From assembly GCA_964017065.1 (NCBI GenBank), contig OZ024783.1, positions 188,501 to 252,500 of the forward strand: a stretch of DNA of 64,000 nucleotides. The letters run 5' to 3'. The position numbers and the translations under genes were made by a program. Shown piece after piece: positions 33,629-53,019 of the stretch. The notes under the pieces are model-generated. The model ran no database searches. It was not told the DNA's origin and saw nothing but the letters and a program-made list of their open reading frames with translations. Position 1 is the stretch's first letter, and every line of letters begins with the position of its first letter. This DNA is from Haliclona indistincta (taxonomy: Eukaryota; Porifera; Demospongiae; Haplosclerida; Chalinidae).

Positions 33629-36600
33629 TCAGCTATCTAGCTATACAGTGTGAGACCACACCCCTGGACCACACCTACTTACCGGCCCCATCATGTTAGG
33701 TGGAGGCATGGGAGAGAGATATGGGTGGGGCATGAGACCGCCCCCAGAGCCTGGTGTGCCTGGAGGGCCGGGTGGGTTAGGGAGAATGGTCTTAACATGG
33801 TCTGTCCTGGACTGCCCGCCACTGAACAATGGCTGAGGGGAGTACCCTGAGCCCATCATGCCATGGAGCTGGTCCTCCTGACGCCTGATCTCATCAGCTA
33901 GTCTGGCTTGCTCCTCGCGATGATGAGCTAGCTCTATGGGAGAGAGACAATCACAATACAAGAGGGAGCTATGGAGTAGGTGGGGACAGAGAGAGACATA
34001 TCATAGCTAGTACAGTGACTTATACATCTTGTTATACAGAGAGGACTGTGTTATTGTGACGAGCAAGACATTCTGACACAATCACTATTGTTATCAACAT
34101 TAAAATACAAAAGATCGACAGGTTTTCCAACTCAGAATGTTCCTTTGAGATGACATGATGGTTCAGACACAATTTTTTTCCTTTCAACAAGAATATTAAC
34201 AAGGGCATACACAAAATACACAAAACAAGGGCAAATGTGTAAAATATGTGATACAGCAAAATAAGGTAAGGAAGGCAGTAAGAAGTTAACACTTTGCACG
34301 CGAGAAGCCAATAAAATGGCTCAAATTAATTATTGACCCCGCCTCGTGTAGCGCGAGAAGCCATTATATTGCCACAGCTGCGCATCTTCCCAGATCACAA
34401 CTTTATTGAACGTTGTTTTACTTTCTGTATTATAATAACAGTTGCTAAGCATAAGGTCTTCAACATGAGTTAGCTTGATGGCAAAAGTAGCGCTAGGAGA
34501 ATGAATCAGACGAGATAGTAACAGCTGCATGTTGAACACCAGGCGCTGTCAAGCTTCACACAACCAACGCTAGAGTAGCAGCTGTTAGTTACTGTGTCTG
34601 GGATGGCTTGTAGTGTTTACTCTTGTAATATCTAACATGTTTAGCCTGTAAGCATAACAAAACCATCGCTAAAGCTGTGTCTGTAACACGAACACATTGC
34701 TCACCTAGTGATCGAACAGGGCTCTGCAATTCAGAAAACAGCCGTTAGCTAGGTTTCAACAAGGTGCCCAATGGTTGCTACGATCCGTTGGTAGCAGTTT
34801 CCAACTAATAAACAAGCGCCTAGCTACACAAAACAGCCCTTGACAACCTCTCCAACAAAAAACGCCATTTTGACCAACACAAATTTCGCGTTGTGGGTGG
34901 AGCCACATGAATAATTAACTCGCGTGCAAAGTGTTAAAGCTTTGAAATAACCCTAATTTACTTTCTCAGAAGATCTTAAAATCCTGAATGCCATGCTCTT
35001 AAATCTCCTAGAACTCTGGCGATACAACACAAAACCCTTCCCAAGAACAAATCCTGTACAAAACCTCGCCCATCTATCAAGCCCACAAATCATGTACAAA
35101 ACCCCGCCCATCTATCAAGCCCACAAATCCTGTACAAAACCTCGCCCATCTATCAAGCCCACAAATCATGTACAAAACCTCGCCCATCTATCAAGCCCAC
35201 AAATCATGTACAAAACCTCGCCCATCTATCAAGCCCACAAATCATGTACAAAACCTCGCCCATCTATCAAGCCCACAAATCATGTACAAAACCTCGCCCA
35301 TCTATCAAGCCCACAAATCATGTACAAAACCTCGCCCATCTATCAAGCCCACAAATCCTATACAAAACCCTGCCCATCTATCAAGCACCCACGGACAAGA
35401 CACGTATCACATTTGAGTGGGCTTGGAGCCATTCCCCTCCCACAGTGCTAGGCTGGTCTACTCACGGGCCCTGAGCTGCATGGTGTGCTCCTGCATGAAG
35501 TCATGGCGGTTAAACTGATCCATCTCCTGCATCAGCTGGCTACGAGCATCCTTCAGCTGTCCATCAAGCTCAGTCTGTCTCATCTTCTCATTGTCATACA
35601 CAGCGCACCATCTGGCTGCCATGTCGAACTCAGCAGAACCGGGAGTAGCAAACCGTGGACCGAACTCCCTCTCCCTGCAAGCAAAGAGTAGGAAGGAAGG
35701 AGAGAGAGATAGAGTGAAGGGAAGAGAAAGAGATAGAGTGAAAAGACACAGCACCGCTCACATTGAGTAGTTATGGTTCTTCTGCAGTAGCTTGTCTGGC
35801 AGCCCTTCCTCGTTCTCTCTCGTTAGTTCACTCACTACCACTGGCAAAGGTGACCTGTGAGAATAAAGACCACACCCCTTCACGACCACACCTACTATGA
35901 CAACTAAGGCTTTAGTGCACTCACAAAACAAGATCTTCACATTAATTTGGCTCAGATCCCACCCTCACCTTGACTCCACCCACCCTCACTCACCTTGTCA
36001 ACAGAAAGAATCTCTGTGAGCAGATCTGCAGCGCCTGGATTGCGTGAGATTTCTTAGCAAAGTCCACTATCCCGTACTCCAGGCTCTTTCCTCTCTCGTC
36101 CGTCACTACGATGGCATTCTCTACCTCACCAAACTGACTGAAGGCGTCCGCTAACAGCTCATTGGAGACCATTGGATGAAGATTAGACACTTTGACAGAA
36201 CAGCTGCTAGCCGCCACACGAACCCTCAGCTCCCTCCCTTGGTAGATACTGCCATTGAGAGCTGCTATTGCCTTCTCAGCATCAAGACGATATGGCTACA
36301 GCAGAAATAGCAATGACTACCAGAAGATAATTAATTAATAATTATTATTCCTTTGCTGGAAAAATCTACTCTCGGTAATTTTCTGTCTGATAAAGTGTCA
36401 CCTTCATGCACTAATGTGTTCAGTCTCTGTAGTCACTGTTGTCTTTATTCGCACGATGGAGGATGATCAGAGACTGAACACATTAGTGCATGAAGGTGAC
36501 ACTCTACACTTCAGCATTGCAAGAATTCAGAGATCACATCACTACAATGTATTTTAGATCATATGATCCCATGGCTAGTGAGTGCTGTAGAGGGTGTGGC

Positions 36601-36973
36601 TAGTGAGGGTGTGGCTTACCATTCTGACAAACCCAAAGTTCTTCTCCTTCTCAATGTGAGCCTGAGGGTTATCGTCAGCTGAGTACGGTTTAAAAAGGTC
36701 CATCAGTTGTTCCTCTGACACACTCTTGGGCAGGTTACCAACGAACAGACGACCTCTATTAGAATACTTCTTCTCCCTCTTCCCCTCGCTCAGGATCACA
36801 CTGTTATCACTCAGTCCCGCCTCCTCCGACATGCTCCTGTCTCTATCTCTATCACCATCTCTATCTCTTCCATCGTCCTTGTTCTTGCCGTTCCCAGATC
36901 GTGGAGGGCGGTCTCTCCAATATGGCGAATGCCTCTTCCCTCCTCTGTTATATCCACCGCCTTTCTGAGCCAT
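33629..36973 (-). CDS. DBHS protein (NONO/SFPQ/PSPC1 family)
   Basis: Nuclear RNA/DNA-binding protein of the paraspeckle family. Exons on the minus strand: 36973-36620, 36295-35994, 35854-35762, 35674-35466, 33933-33683, and a tiny last exon, probably 33640-33629; about 406 residues. Residues 1-80 are a basic, RDRDGDRDRD-type tail. RRM1 carries RLFVGNLP and KNFGFVRM (about 86-160). RRM2 carries CSVKVSNLHP and YGIVDF (about 170-240). The NOPS segment follows (NEEGLPDKLLQKNHNYS, EREFGPRFATPGSAEFDM). A coiled coil comes next (NEKMRQTELDGQLKDARSQL, LAHHREEQARLADEIRRQ), then a Gly/Pro-rich tail (PNPPGPPGTPGSGG). This is the DBHS order. The coiled coil is shorter than in vertebrate NONO. The start was chosen at the first ATG before the basic tail; the longer frame opens only on GTG. 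Exon 6 (LDS-stop) and its 42-nt intron are the least certain part. Confidence 0.9.
34286..34937. mobile_element. piggyBac-like short element in a DBHS intron
   Basis: Flanked by TTAA on both sides, with inverted ends CACTTTGCACGCGAG... and ...CTCGCGTGCAAAGTG. The TTAA target is the mark of piggyBac-type transposition. At 652 bp without a transposase ORF, it is non-autonomous. Confidence 0.75.
35045..35390. repeat. 38-bp minisatellite in a DBHS intron, about 9 copies
   Basis: The unit is atcatgtacaaaacctcgcc then catctatcaagcccacaa. It lies in the 1.5-kb intron just before the exon that begins at 33933 on the minus strand. Open frames here are repeat products. Confidence 0.95.
36395..36524. 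mobile_element. Palindromic short element, family P (copy 2), DBHS intron 1
   Basis: AGTGTCACCTTCATGCACTA then tgtgttcagtctctg, centre ttattcgcacgatgg, then the reverse complement ending CTTCAGCATTGCAAGA. The left outer arm is shortened. Confidence 0.85.
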
Positions 36974-37134
36974 GACGCTGTTATCACAATAAAAACGACG
37001 CTTCTTCTTGCTCTCCTGTCTCGTTTCAGCTGACACGTTTTACAACCGCAGAGCAGCCGCCATCTTTTCACGCGCTTTGGAGAAAATCGCGTGCTTTGAG
37101 TCGAATGCACGTGATCCACCCACGTGGTGCAGTA
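36974..37134. promoter_or_regulatory. Divergent promoter between DBHS and MIX23
   Basis: Only 161 bp separate the two start codons, so both transcription starts must lie here or inside the 5' exons. Two CACGTG E-box palindromes stand at 37108-37113 and 37121-37126, within 30 nt of the MIX23 ATG. No TATA box is seen on either side. Confidence 0.6.
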
Positions 37135-38121
37135 ATGGCAGAAGACGATCCTGTCCCCTGTGGAGAGTTCTCTGAATTCAAGGTAGTGTTATAACTATCT
37201 CTATCTGCTGTGATGTCTCCATATCTCTCTCCGGCCTACAGGAGGCGCTTCAGCAGTTGAGAGCAATCGATGACAAGATCGTGTACAAGCTAAATACCAC
37301 CGTGCCCACTGTATCATTCGATGAGGAACACTTAGCACGTGACAGGTGCAAGCTGCTGTACGAGCAGGTACAGTGTATCACGTGATGCAGTTGCACAACA
37401 CGAACATGACATTTTTATGTCAGACATCCATGCATAATTTGATCGAAATGGGAAATTTTAACGTATTAATATTCAAAATAGACAGATCTCATGTGATATG
37501 ATGTTCTATCTATCCATTTTGTAGCTGCAGTCTGTTCATAAGAGGCGGTCGTCAGCCATACAGCAGTGTGTGGACCATACTGTGTCAGTCGTGAAGGAGT
37601 TGAGAGAGAAGGGCTCATCAGAGGATCGAGACACAGTCAAGAAGCTGAGGAAGACACAGACTAACCTACGACTGATGCAGAGTGAACTAGTAGTGGAGGA
37701 GGCAGTTAGAGATCGCAGCATGAAGGTACAACATTATTTGTCACTGTCAATACTAGTTCACAGTCACTGGTATTTATTCACACAATGGAGCATGATGAAA
37801 CACTTAATGACATTTTAATGCGTTAGTGCTCCACGCTTTACGGTCTACACTTTACCCTTGCAAGAAGTAATAAACCGCTGATAGCACAGACAATAAATTG
37901 TTAAAAGAATTGTCAAAAAACTCTTAAATTAAAATAATGCCTAGAAACTCTTTTATGGGTGACTTTTATTGTTTCGTAAACTACTGCATTCAAATCACAC
38001 TAAGTAAAATTAATGTATGCAGACTGCAGAGATTGTAATTTGTCTCTCTTCTCTGCTGCTGCTACAGGTATTTATGGAGAGATGCTGGAGAGCGTACAAA
38101 CCTCAAGACCTTAAAAAATAG
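37135..38121 (+). CDS. MIX23: MIX23 (CCDC58) mitochondrial intermembrane-space protein
   Basis: Exons 37135-37182, 37242-37367, 37525-37725 and 38068-38121, all phase 0, give 142 residues, close to the human length. Conserved marks: CGEFSEFKEALQQLRAIDDK, YKLNTTVPTVSF, the Cys-bearing pair RCKLLYEQ and IQQCVDH, then LRKTQTNLRLMQSELVVEEA and VFMERCWRAYKP. The family acts in the mitochondrial intermembrane space and supports protein import; spaced Cys residues are expected to form disulphides through the Mia40 route. The protein is mostly helical, and no targeting presequence is needed or seen. It shares a promoter with DBHS and converges with CNOT11. Intron 3 holds a decayed copy of element family P. 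Confidence 0.95.
37725..37870. mobile_element. Decayed family P element in MIX23 intron 3
   Basis: Shares cactggtatttattcacac, catgatgaaacact and ttagtgc...tacacttt...cttgcaagaagtaa with the intact copies, but with many changes. A similar decayed half is at about 45385-45475. Confidence 0.4.
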
Positions 38122-38236
38122 CCCTGTCAGTATTTTTGTGAAATTATTAAAATCATTGTGATTACAACATCAAATTATGATCGTGATAATAGTTGCACTG
38201 GTGGGTGTGGCTGTGTAGTGGTAACCATGACAACAG

Positions 38237-45744
<7,508 letters not shown>

Positions 45745-45816
45745 GTTGAAGTGATCGTGAGACGTGATACGTAACATGACGTAATAGCCCCGCCTTACCC
45801 GGCGGTAATTTTAAAA

Positions 45817-46473
45817 AGAGGAGGTTGGCCACGCGTCATCGATCATCATTTCTACGTATGCAATGCGTAGGCCGAGTTCATGTGACCGCACAGGCCGGAC
45901 GTAATTCCAACATGAATAACTTAAATTAATAGACTTTTTCCAACCTTTTCCAACCTCATGAATTTATTCATATTAGATGAATTTGCTGATTTGCAACTAG
46001 TTGGAGGCGCAGGACAGAGCGAAACTGTTTGCAAGCGTTCAAGAAGTTGTTAACCGACCAAAAGAAGGTCGTATTTCAGGAAGCTTGGCTCGGCTTGGCC
46101 GTTTTGGTTGCCACACTGTGAAACATTGGGAAGAAGCAGAAGATGGTCTACGGTGACCACGAGCGCCGAAGGAACGCTGGGAGCATTTGAAACAGCATTG
46201 GAGCTTGCCAACATTATTGTAGGACCGCTTATAACAGTCGTACAGCATATTGAGCACAGCCTACCGCCAGTCAAGGCTACAGCATTCAATCACTGCTAGC
46301 AGCAGTTCTACATCACTCGAGGACAGCCTCGTGTACATTTGGTCTCCATTCGCACAGCACTGACTGTAGCTGGACTGCCAGCAGCTCTGCTGCAGCATCG
46401 GTGGGCGGGGCTCTTTGCTATTTCAATGTCATGTGATCGTGCGTGTAAGTATGACGCGTGGCCAACCTCCTCT
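45817..46473. mobile_element. 657-bp Mutator-like short element upstream of CNOT11
   Basis: Same family and ends as 14113-14738 (AGAGGAGGTTGGCCACGCGT / ACGCGTGGCCAACCTCCTCT), about 95% similar by eye, with a small extra block (aggccggacgtaattccaac). No 9-bp duplication is seen here. It begins about 70 bp upstream of the CNOT11 start codon, so it lies in or next to the promoter. Confidence 0.8.
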
Positions 46474-46663
46474 GGTTTCCACTACAGTACAGTAGTGATG
46501 CTTCCCTGAACTATTGACAGTGTTCACTTGTGTTGTGTATTTTATTTTCGTATTTTGGAAAAACCCAGATAATAAATACAACAGCTCAAAAAGATTGTTA
46601 TTAAAAATGGGGTCTTGACCTGCAGTACAGTAAAGAAGAGATTATAGAATACAGGTAATAATG

Positions 46664-47043
46664 AAGCACCATGGTGCAGATGCCTCGGTGGAATTGCTTG
46701 CATACTGCACACTGGACATGAGGCTTTGACCGTCAACACACAGCAACTACATACAGCTAATCCATCAGCAGATGATGATTTTAACAGATTTATAAAGTAC
46801 AATGGTCATACAAGCTGGCAAAAATAACAGAAGCCAATAGTATGCTACCACAGTGTAATAGTTAGCTGGGCGTGCACAAAGCAGCCATGCTTGTAGCAGC
46901 TAGCTTTTTTCGGTTTTTTAACGTGTTATGTCGATATTGCAATTACCACCAGCTGATTCTTCGCCGTCTTTCAGAACTAGAGCGGACAGACAGACAGACA
47001 CGCACGATTACTGTATGCCTCGTGGCTCCGCCCACCGAGGCAT
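46664..47043. mobile_element. 380-bp short element with GCCTCGGTGG ends
   Basis: Left end GAAGCACCATGGTGCAGATG then CCTCGGTGG; right end CCGCCCACCGAGGCATAAT. Same ends as the composite at 11566-13425 but with a much shorter interior. Confidence 0.6.
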
Positions 47044-47283
47044 AATTAGACCTGGTGAGGACACAGGCCTTGAGGCTATCTGTAATTTTAAAAATGGTGT
47101 CTTGATCTGTAGAGTTAATACAACATGCAGTAATACACCTGGTATACAGTAGGTATCCATCTGTTAGGGAAGTATTAAACTAGATCAGTAGTAGAAAGGG
47201 TTAATACAACAAGCAGTAATACACCTGGTATACAGTATAGGTCAGTAGTAGGTATCCATTAGTTAAAATAGATCTGTAGTAGA

Positions 47284-47522
47284 AAGGGTTAAGACAATCT
47301 TCACTTACTTTTGAGCAAGTTGCTGCTGATCCAGATCTTCTATTGTATCGACGTATCAAACATAGGTTTGAATGTGATGGCTCTCTTGAATGGTTTGAGG
47401 GTACTGTTCTGAGTTACTGTACAGACTCTTTTGAATTCACGGTTCAGTATGACCACGAACAAGAAATATTTCCTACTCATTGCTAGATGATCTAGAGGCT
47501 GAACACCTCATAGTGCAATAAT
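47284..47522 (+). pseudogene. Fragment of a transposon-type protein with a Tudor-like fold
   Basis: An open stretch reads QSSLTFEQVAADPDLLLYRR, IKHRFECDGSLEWFEGTVLS, then TVQYDHEQEIFPT. A one-base shift continues LLDDLEAEHLIVQ-stop. The W-F-x-G-T-V-L-S-Y ... Y-D order is like Tudor/chromo-type barrels found in repeated invertebrate proteins. Upstream sequence is stopped, so this is an exon-size relic. Confidence 0.45.
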
Positions 47523-48065
47523 TTTTTCTATTTCTATATCTATTCTATTTCTATAATCTATTGTTGCTTTGTAGAGTTTCCTTTCCTAAATCAATCTTCA
47601 ATTTCTATCATTCATTAAACTTTTGTTGCTTTGTTGTTTTAAGTTGAAATTTTAAAGAATTTTTTCCGCTAAATACGATAATGTAAGTACATGTACGTAT
47701 TATGCTGCAATATGCAAGCCTAGAGGATCAATCCTAGATGTCTGGAATCTCGAGAAATGCTAAAACAGCGAAGATCTGCAACTGCCTCCCGTCGCCATCT
47801 TGATTTTCGTCGTCAAGCAAGCAGTCCCGGCGACTTTCATAGACTTCCTACAAGCGCTTACGCTTCAGATTCCCTCAGAGATAGTTAAAATGCAGTAGAA
47901 ATGTATAACAATAGAGATAAGTGCGAAAATTCATTTTCACACATGAGTAGCCGCCATCTTAATTCGAGGTCATCCCTACATATCATTTTTGCTGCTCTCT
48001 ATTAGCCACTGGCTATTGAGCTTTATGTTTGCCATAAAAAAAAAGCCTCAAGCTTAGCTAAGGTA
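47523..48065. other. Intergenic, no gene seen
   Basis: Pyrimidine-rich then AT-rich. No repeat shared with the rest of the window and no coding frame. Confidence 0.45.
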
Positions 48066-51000
48066 GATGGGCGTAACTCCGGACGAACTTTACGTAAACG
48101 GTCGGCGTTCAGTTGTAGAAGCCGGTATCACCATCAGATCTGCAGCATTTTCTAGTACGCTACTGTGCTACAGATACCGAAGATGAGAATAAACGAAAAC
48201 ATCCACTGACTGTTTGTACGGCGTGAAACTCGGCCCCCACTGAAAACTGGTAACTACGGACACACCGGCCATAACCTGCCTATATCACTGAGAAGAATAC
48301 AAGATACTGCAAAGGATGTTTTGGTATTTATCTCGAAAAAGGAAATAAACTTGCATTTTGCACTTAGAACACTGCAACTAATAATTAACCCTCGGCGCAT
48401 GCGCGAGGGTTACGGTACTTGTTAACCCTCGGCGCATGCGCGAGGGTTACGGTACTTCGTCGCTTTGACAGTGCGTTTGTGACAACAACTCCTTCGTTTG
48501 CTGCTTTTCTCCTACTCTGACAACGACGCCTTTGTCTACTTTTCTACCTAGACAGCTGAGCGTGATACCGCGTTACATGCATGGTTAAGAGTCTTCAACA
48601 AAGGTTCCTTTGCCCGTTTTGTTCGACTCTGACTGACCTTTGGCCTCTGAGTGGACACCTACACGTGCAGGGCTGAGGCATCAGGGGTGACCGCTAGACG
48701 CGTCCACGTGGGTGGTGGGAAAATACCATGCTTTGGTCTTCTCACACTCATGGTGAGATGGGTAGCCTCCCTGGGGCGTGTTGCCGACAGTCATCTGCTG
48801 GTGTTCGTCCTGTGCGCTGTATTTCTCTACTCATGAAGTCAATTGTGTTTGTCGTCGTCCTTGTGTGTGTGTGGACTCACTGAAGCGTAGTAAGTGGTGG
48901 AGGAATTTATGGCGACCACAATGTTCTTTCTACACATAAAGTTCATGGCTCAGCTCATTCCCTCTTTCCTCATACTAGTATTGACTCTGTTGGTGGCTCG
49001 AACTGTTGACTGTCCACTTTTGTATGTTAATGTGTTGTATTATACTGTATGTGGCCATACCCTTTGGGTCTCTGCCTTATTAACCCTCGGCGCATGCGCG
49101 AGGGTTACGGTACTTGCTTTGTCGTTCGGTCGGTCTGTCTGTCTGTCTGTCTCTTCTGCTACAGAGATCAGCGATCGCTTCTACGCGTCAACTAAGGTAT
49201 GAACAGGCTAAGCACGACCATGGCTTGCAATGTGACTCGTGGATTTTGCTAAAGTGCTTTCGTTCTTGAGTTATGGCTGGCTCACCTTGTTCGTTCGTTC
49301 ATTCATTCATTCTGTCCAATGAGCTGCAGAGACCATCGCTCACTTCTGAAACTCGGTAAAGGTATGAACAGGCTTAGCACGACAATGGCTTGCAATGTGA
49401 CTCGTGGATTTTGCTAAAGTGCTTTCGTTCTCGAGTTATGTATGGCTGGCTCACCTTGACGGCCGTCTTGGACCTCTCTGACTACAAACGCGCCCATAGT
49501 TGACTATCTAGGTACTTGTAGATTCCATCTAAACAGCAGGACAGCTCTGGGGGTGCGTAGACATCTCAAGAAAAAGCCTATCAAAGCCAAGAGCAATGGC
49601 TACCTACTCAGTGTTCACGGTCACGCCCACTTGACACACCTTGTCTCGGTTGTGGTCAGCACTTTGCTGTCTTCTGGCTAGCAGTGCAGTTTCAATAGCA
49701 AGCAGGTTGGCTTTAGCTGCAAAGCTCCTTCTGCAAACCATAACTAAGGAACTACCTCTACAATGTGCAACACGCCGAGGGTTTCGTGAAATCTGTTCAT
49801 TAACCCTCGGCGCATGCGCGAGGGTTACGGTACTTGCTCTCATTAACCCTCGGCGCATGCGCGAGGGTTACGGTACTTGCTTTGTCGTTCGGTCGGTCTG
49901 TCTGTCTGTCTCTTCTGCTACAGAGATCAGCGATCGCTTCTACGCGTCAACTAAGGTATGAACAGGCTAAGCACGACCATGGCTTGCAATGTGACTCGTG
50001 GATTTTGCTAAAGTGCTTTCGTTCTTGAGTTATGGCTGGCTCACCTTGCATGACGGCCATCTTAGACTTCTCTGACAACAAAGGCGCCCATAGTTGACTA
50101 CCTAGGTACTTGTAGATTCCATCTAAACAGCAGGACAGCTCTGGGGGTGCGTAGACATCTCAAGAAAAAGCCTATCAAAGCCAAGAGCAATGGCTACCTA
50201 CTCAGTGTTCACGGTCACGCCCACTTGACACACCTTGTCTCGATTGAATTGTGGTCAGCACTTTGCTGTCTTCTGGTTACATGTAGCAGTGCAGTTTCAA
50301 TAGCAAGCAGGTTGGCTTCAGCTGCAAAGCTCCTTCTGCAAACCATAACTAAGGTGCTAACTCTACAATGTGCAACACGCCGAGGGTTTCGTGAAATCTG
50401 TTCATTCGTTCTGTCCATCGAACTACAGAGACCACCGCTCACTTCTGGAACTCGGTAAAGACATGAACAGGCTTAGCATGACAATGGCTTGCAATGTGAC
50501 TCGTGGATTTTGCTAAAGTGCTTTCGTTCTCGAGTTGTGTATGGCTGGCTCACCTTGACGGCCGTCTTGGACCTCTCTGACGACAAACGTGCCCATAGTT
50601 GACTACCTAGGTACTTGTAGATTCCATCTAAACTTCAGGACAGCTCTGGGGGTGCGTAGACATCTCAAGAAAAAGCCTATCAAAGCCAAGAGCAATGGCT
50701 ACCTACTCTGTGTTCACGGTCACGCCCACTTGTCACACCTTGTCCTTGTGGTCAGCACATTGCTGGCTTCTGGTTAGCAGTGCAATTTCAATAGCTAGCA
50801 GGTTTGCTTTTAGCTGCAAAGCTCCTTCTGCAAACCATAACTAAGGAGCTAACTCTGCAATGTGCAACACGCCGAGGGTTTCGTGAAGTCTGTTCATTAT
50901 AGACGGCTACGAAAGTTTTTAGCACAATTTTTCAAAGATCTGCGAGTGGTAAGTACCTGCTAGTGAACGCAAATTCAATGTCTGTAAGTTTAGTTTTGTT

Positions 51001-51127
51001 CATTGCTAAGGTGTGCCTTGGGTTGCTTATAGCGCAAGTTTGGAAGCATAAGCTTGCTCGTAGTGAAAGTTGCGAATATTTAATATTGCGCGTCCGGAGT
51101 TACACCCCGTCCGGAGTTACGCCCATC
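48066..51127. mobile_element. 3-kb composite with 20-bp inverted ends and 0.7-kb tandem units
   Basis: Outer ends are GATGGGCGTAACTCCGGACG (48066-48085) and its perfect reverse complement (51108-51127). Inside, a roughly 0.7-kb unit runs in tandem about three times (49081-50900). It starts with a palindromic cap taaccctcggcgcatgcgcgagggtta and goes through tctgtctgtctc, agatcagcgatcgcttctac, tagttgactacctaggtact to caacacgccgagggttt. Caps stand at 48385, 48422, 49081, 49801 and 49843. Open frames in the units are not conserved proteins. Confidence 0.65.
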
Positions 51128-51179
51128 TCACTAGTGACGCAAACTACATAACCAATCGGCGTGCGCGCGCGTGTGAGTG

Positions 51180-51850
51180 GCGGACCAGCTGCGAGTAACG
51201 AGTGGCAAGAAGTAAACCATGGCAAGACCTGCTGCGCTATTTGGTGCACCAATCGTTGTTCTAAAGAATCAATTATAAAATTCTATAGTATTCTAACTAA
51301 TCCTGAAAGAAGGAAGCGATGGATTCAGCTATAAGGAGACTATTGACAGACTCTTGTCCGTTTCAAAGTCGTTAATACTCATCACATACGGGTCGTCGCT
51401 CAATCCCAGTTGGTCCAACTTTTGTCTGTACCTCTTTCCTCCAGTGTCATCTAGCGGTTTAACGAAAACCGACTCTGCAGCAACGTCGTTCGCCATGGAA
51501 TTCGCCATTGCTTATTCGCCTTTTGCCACTCAGTTATTTCTACAGTTATTAGTCACGTGCAACAGTAGATGAATAACAATAGCTAGAAGAATGGATACGC
51601 CAAAACTGCCACATATGCCTGCTGTAAATAGCCAAGATGGCTGGACGTGTGTAAATTGACTTTAGTAACAACCGTGAAAAAGGCGGCACCGTTTCGATGC
51701 GTCGTATTCCAAGAAATCTGTTGACAGAACGAAGAGAAAGATAGACGAACGCTCTTGGACTGGACAGAAAGTCTGCTCAAGGGACTACCACCTAGTATGT
51801 AGTCGGCATTTCCTATTCCAGATACTAGGCACACCCCAGACATCACCCTT
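51180..51850. pseudogene. Relics of THAP and associated transposon-protein exons
   Basis: On the + strand, 51227-51330 encodes CCAIWCTNRCSKESIIKFYS then NPERRKRWIQL, the first half of a THAP zinc finger (C-x-C...). At about 51700-51800, GQKVCSRDYHLVCSRHF gives the matching VCSRHF end. Between them, the minus strand from ATG 51496 reads GGKRYRQKLDQLGLSDDPYV, a motif common at the start of large repeated invertebrate proteins. Stops and shifts break all three. Confidence 0.55.
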
Positions 51851-52339
51851 AGAACGCGCTTTTGTTCTCTAAAAGCCAGACTAGCTGTGGCGAGTGAGTC
51901 AAAACACGCGTTGCTGTTACGAGACCTTGTTCTTCAAGCTGTCAGTGTAGGGCAGCATTGTTTCTTTCTTCTAAGAGCTCGCCCAGAGTAGTACAAGGAA
52001 TGTCATCTTCTACTAATATCACTAAAACTAGAGTTGGCACAGTAGTTTCGACGGCCTCTTCGTCTTTGTCAGCCATTTGCATGGTGCTCCCGTTCGCTAG
52101 CAACTAAACTTTCAGCTAGTGGATGGCTCTTCGCAAACAGCGCTAACAATAGACACTATCATGTGAATCGGCATGCTTTTTACTACTGTTTTTGAAGTTT
52201 ATAATCCTCATAGAGCAGGCGCATGTAGTGAGCTACCCGCTGTTCTTGCAACCACCAGCAATGGCAAAGTACTCCAAAATTAGGGCAGAACGTACTCCGG
52301 AAGTGACGTCACGTTCAATTAACATATTTCTGGTTATAC

Positions 52340-53019
52340 CAGAGATTATTAATACTACGTAACCGGGATAAGAAACTGTGGCAATCTTTTGTCACTGCAC
52401 TATGCGCGTTTCGCTTGGAATGACGTCATTCTCGTGAAAATTGTATTACAGCATTCAGTGACTCAATCAGGCGACCGCACGCACGAGCTTTTTCGTTAAA
52501 AAACTATGGTTAATGCCTGTTGTAGACTAGTTAGAGAGCTTAAATTATGACATTTACACAATCCAATCATCCACCTAACAAAAGATACTGTGAAAGTGAA
52601 TACCAGGTCAACAGATTCTGTACGGTTGTGTTTACAAAAGTGGGACCAAAAAATGGCTTAAACCGTCGCTGGTGCGAATCCAAAGCATCAAGAAGCACAA
52701 AATGTATCTATTTACACGCACCAGTACTCGAAATTTACAATAAACTAGACAGGAACTGCAACAGGCATCTCACGAAGTCATGGATGTGTTTACAAACTAT
52801 CTGTTACATCGCCACGCACACAGATTTTGCCTTGTCAACATCACACGCGCCCGTCGTCTATAGCCAATAAAACCTTGATAGTCTTCGACTAGGAGACACT
52901 AGTAGTGAAGAAACACGCTCCTTTCGTCCGCGCATGGGTAAACGCGCATGGGTCCACCTCTTGCAATACATTTTGATTGACAGTTTCTTATCCCGGTTAC
53001 GTAGTATTAATAATCTCTG
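52340..53019. mobile_element. 680-bp hAT-like short element
   Basis: Ends are CAGAGATTATTAATACTACG... and ...CGTAGTATTAATAATCTCTG, about 39 bp and perfect. GTTATAC stands directly outside on both sides (52333-52339, 53020-53026), a 7-bp (possibly 8-bp with one change) target duplication. CAG...CTG ends fit hAT. A 107-codon open frame inside (52547-52870) has no recognisable domain. Confidence 0.7.

Noticed and set aside
34993..35474. 152-residue frame with repeated KPTNHVQNLAHLSSP
   Set aside because: It is a translation of a 38-bp array in a DBHS intron.
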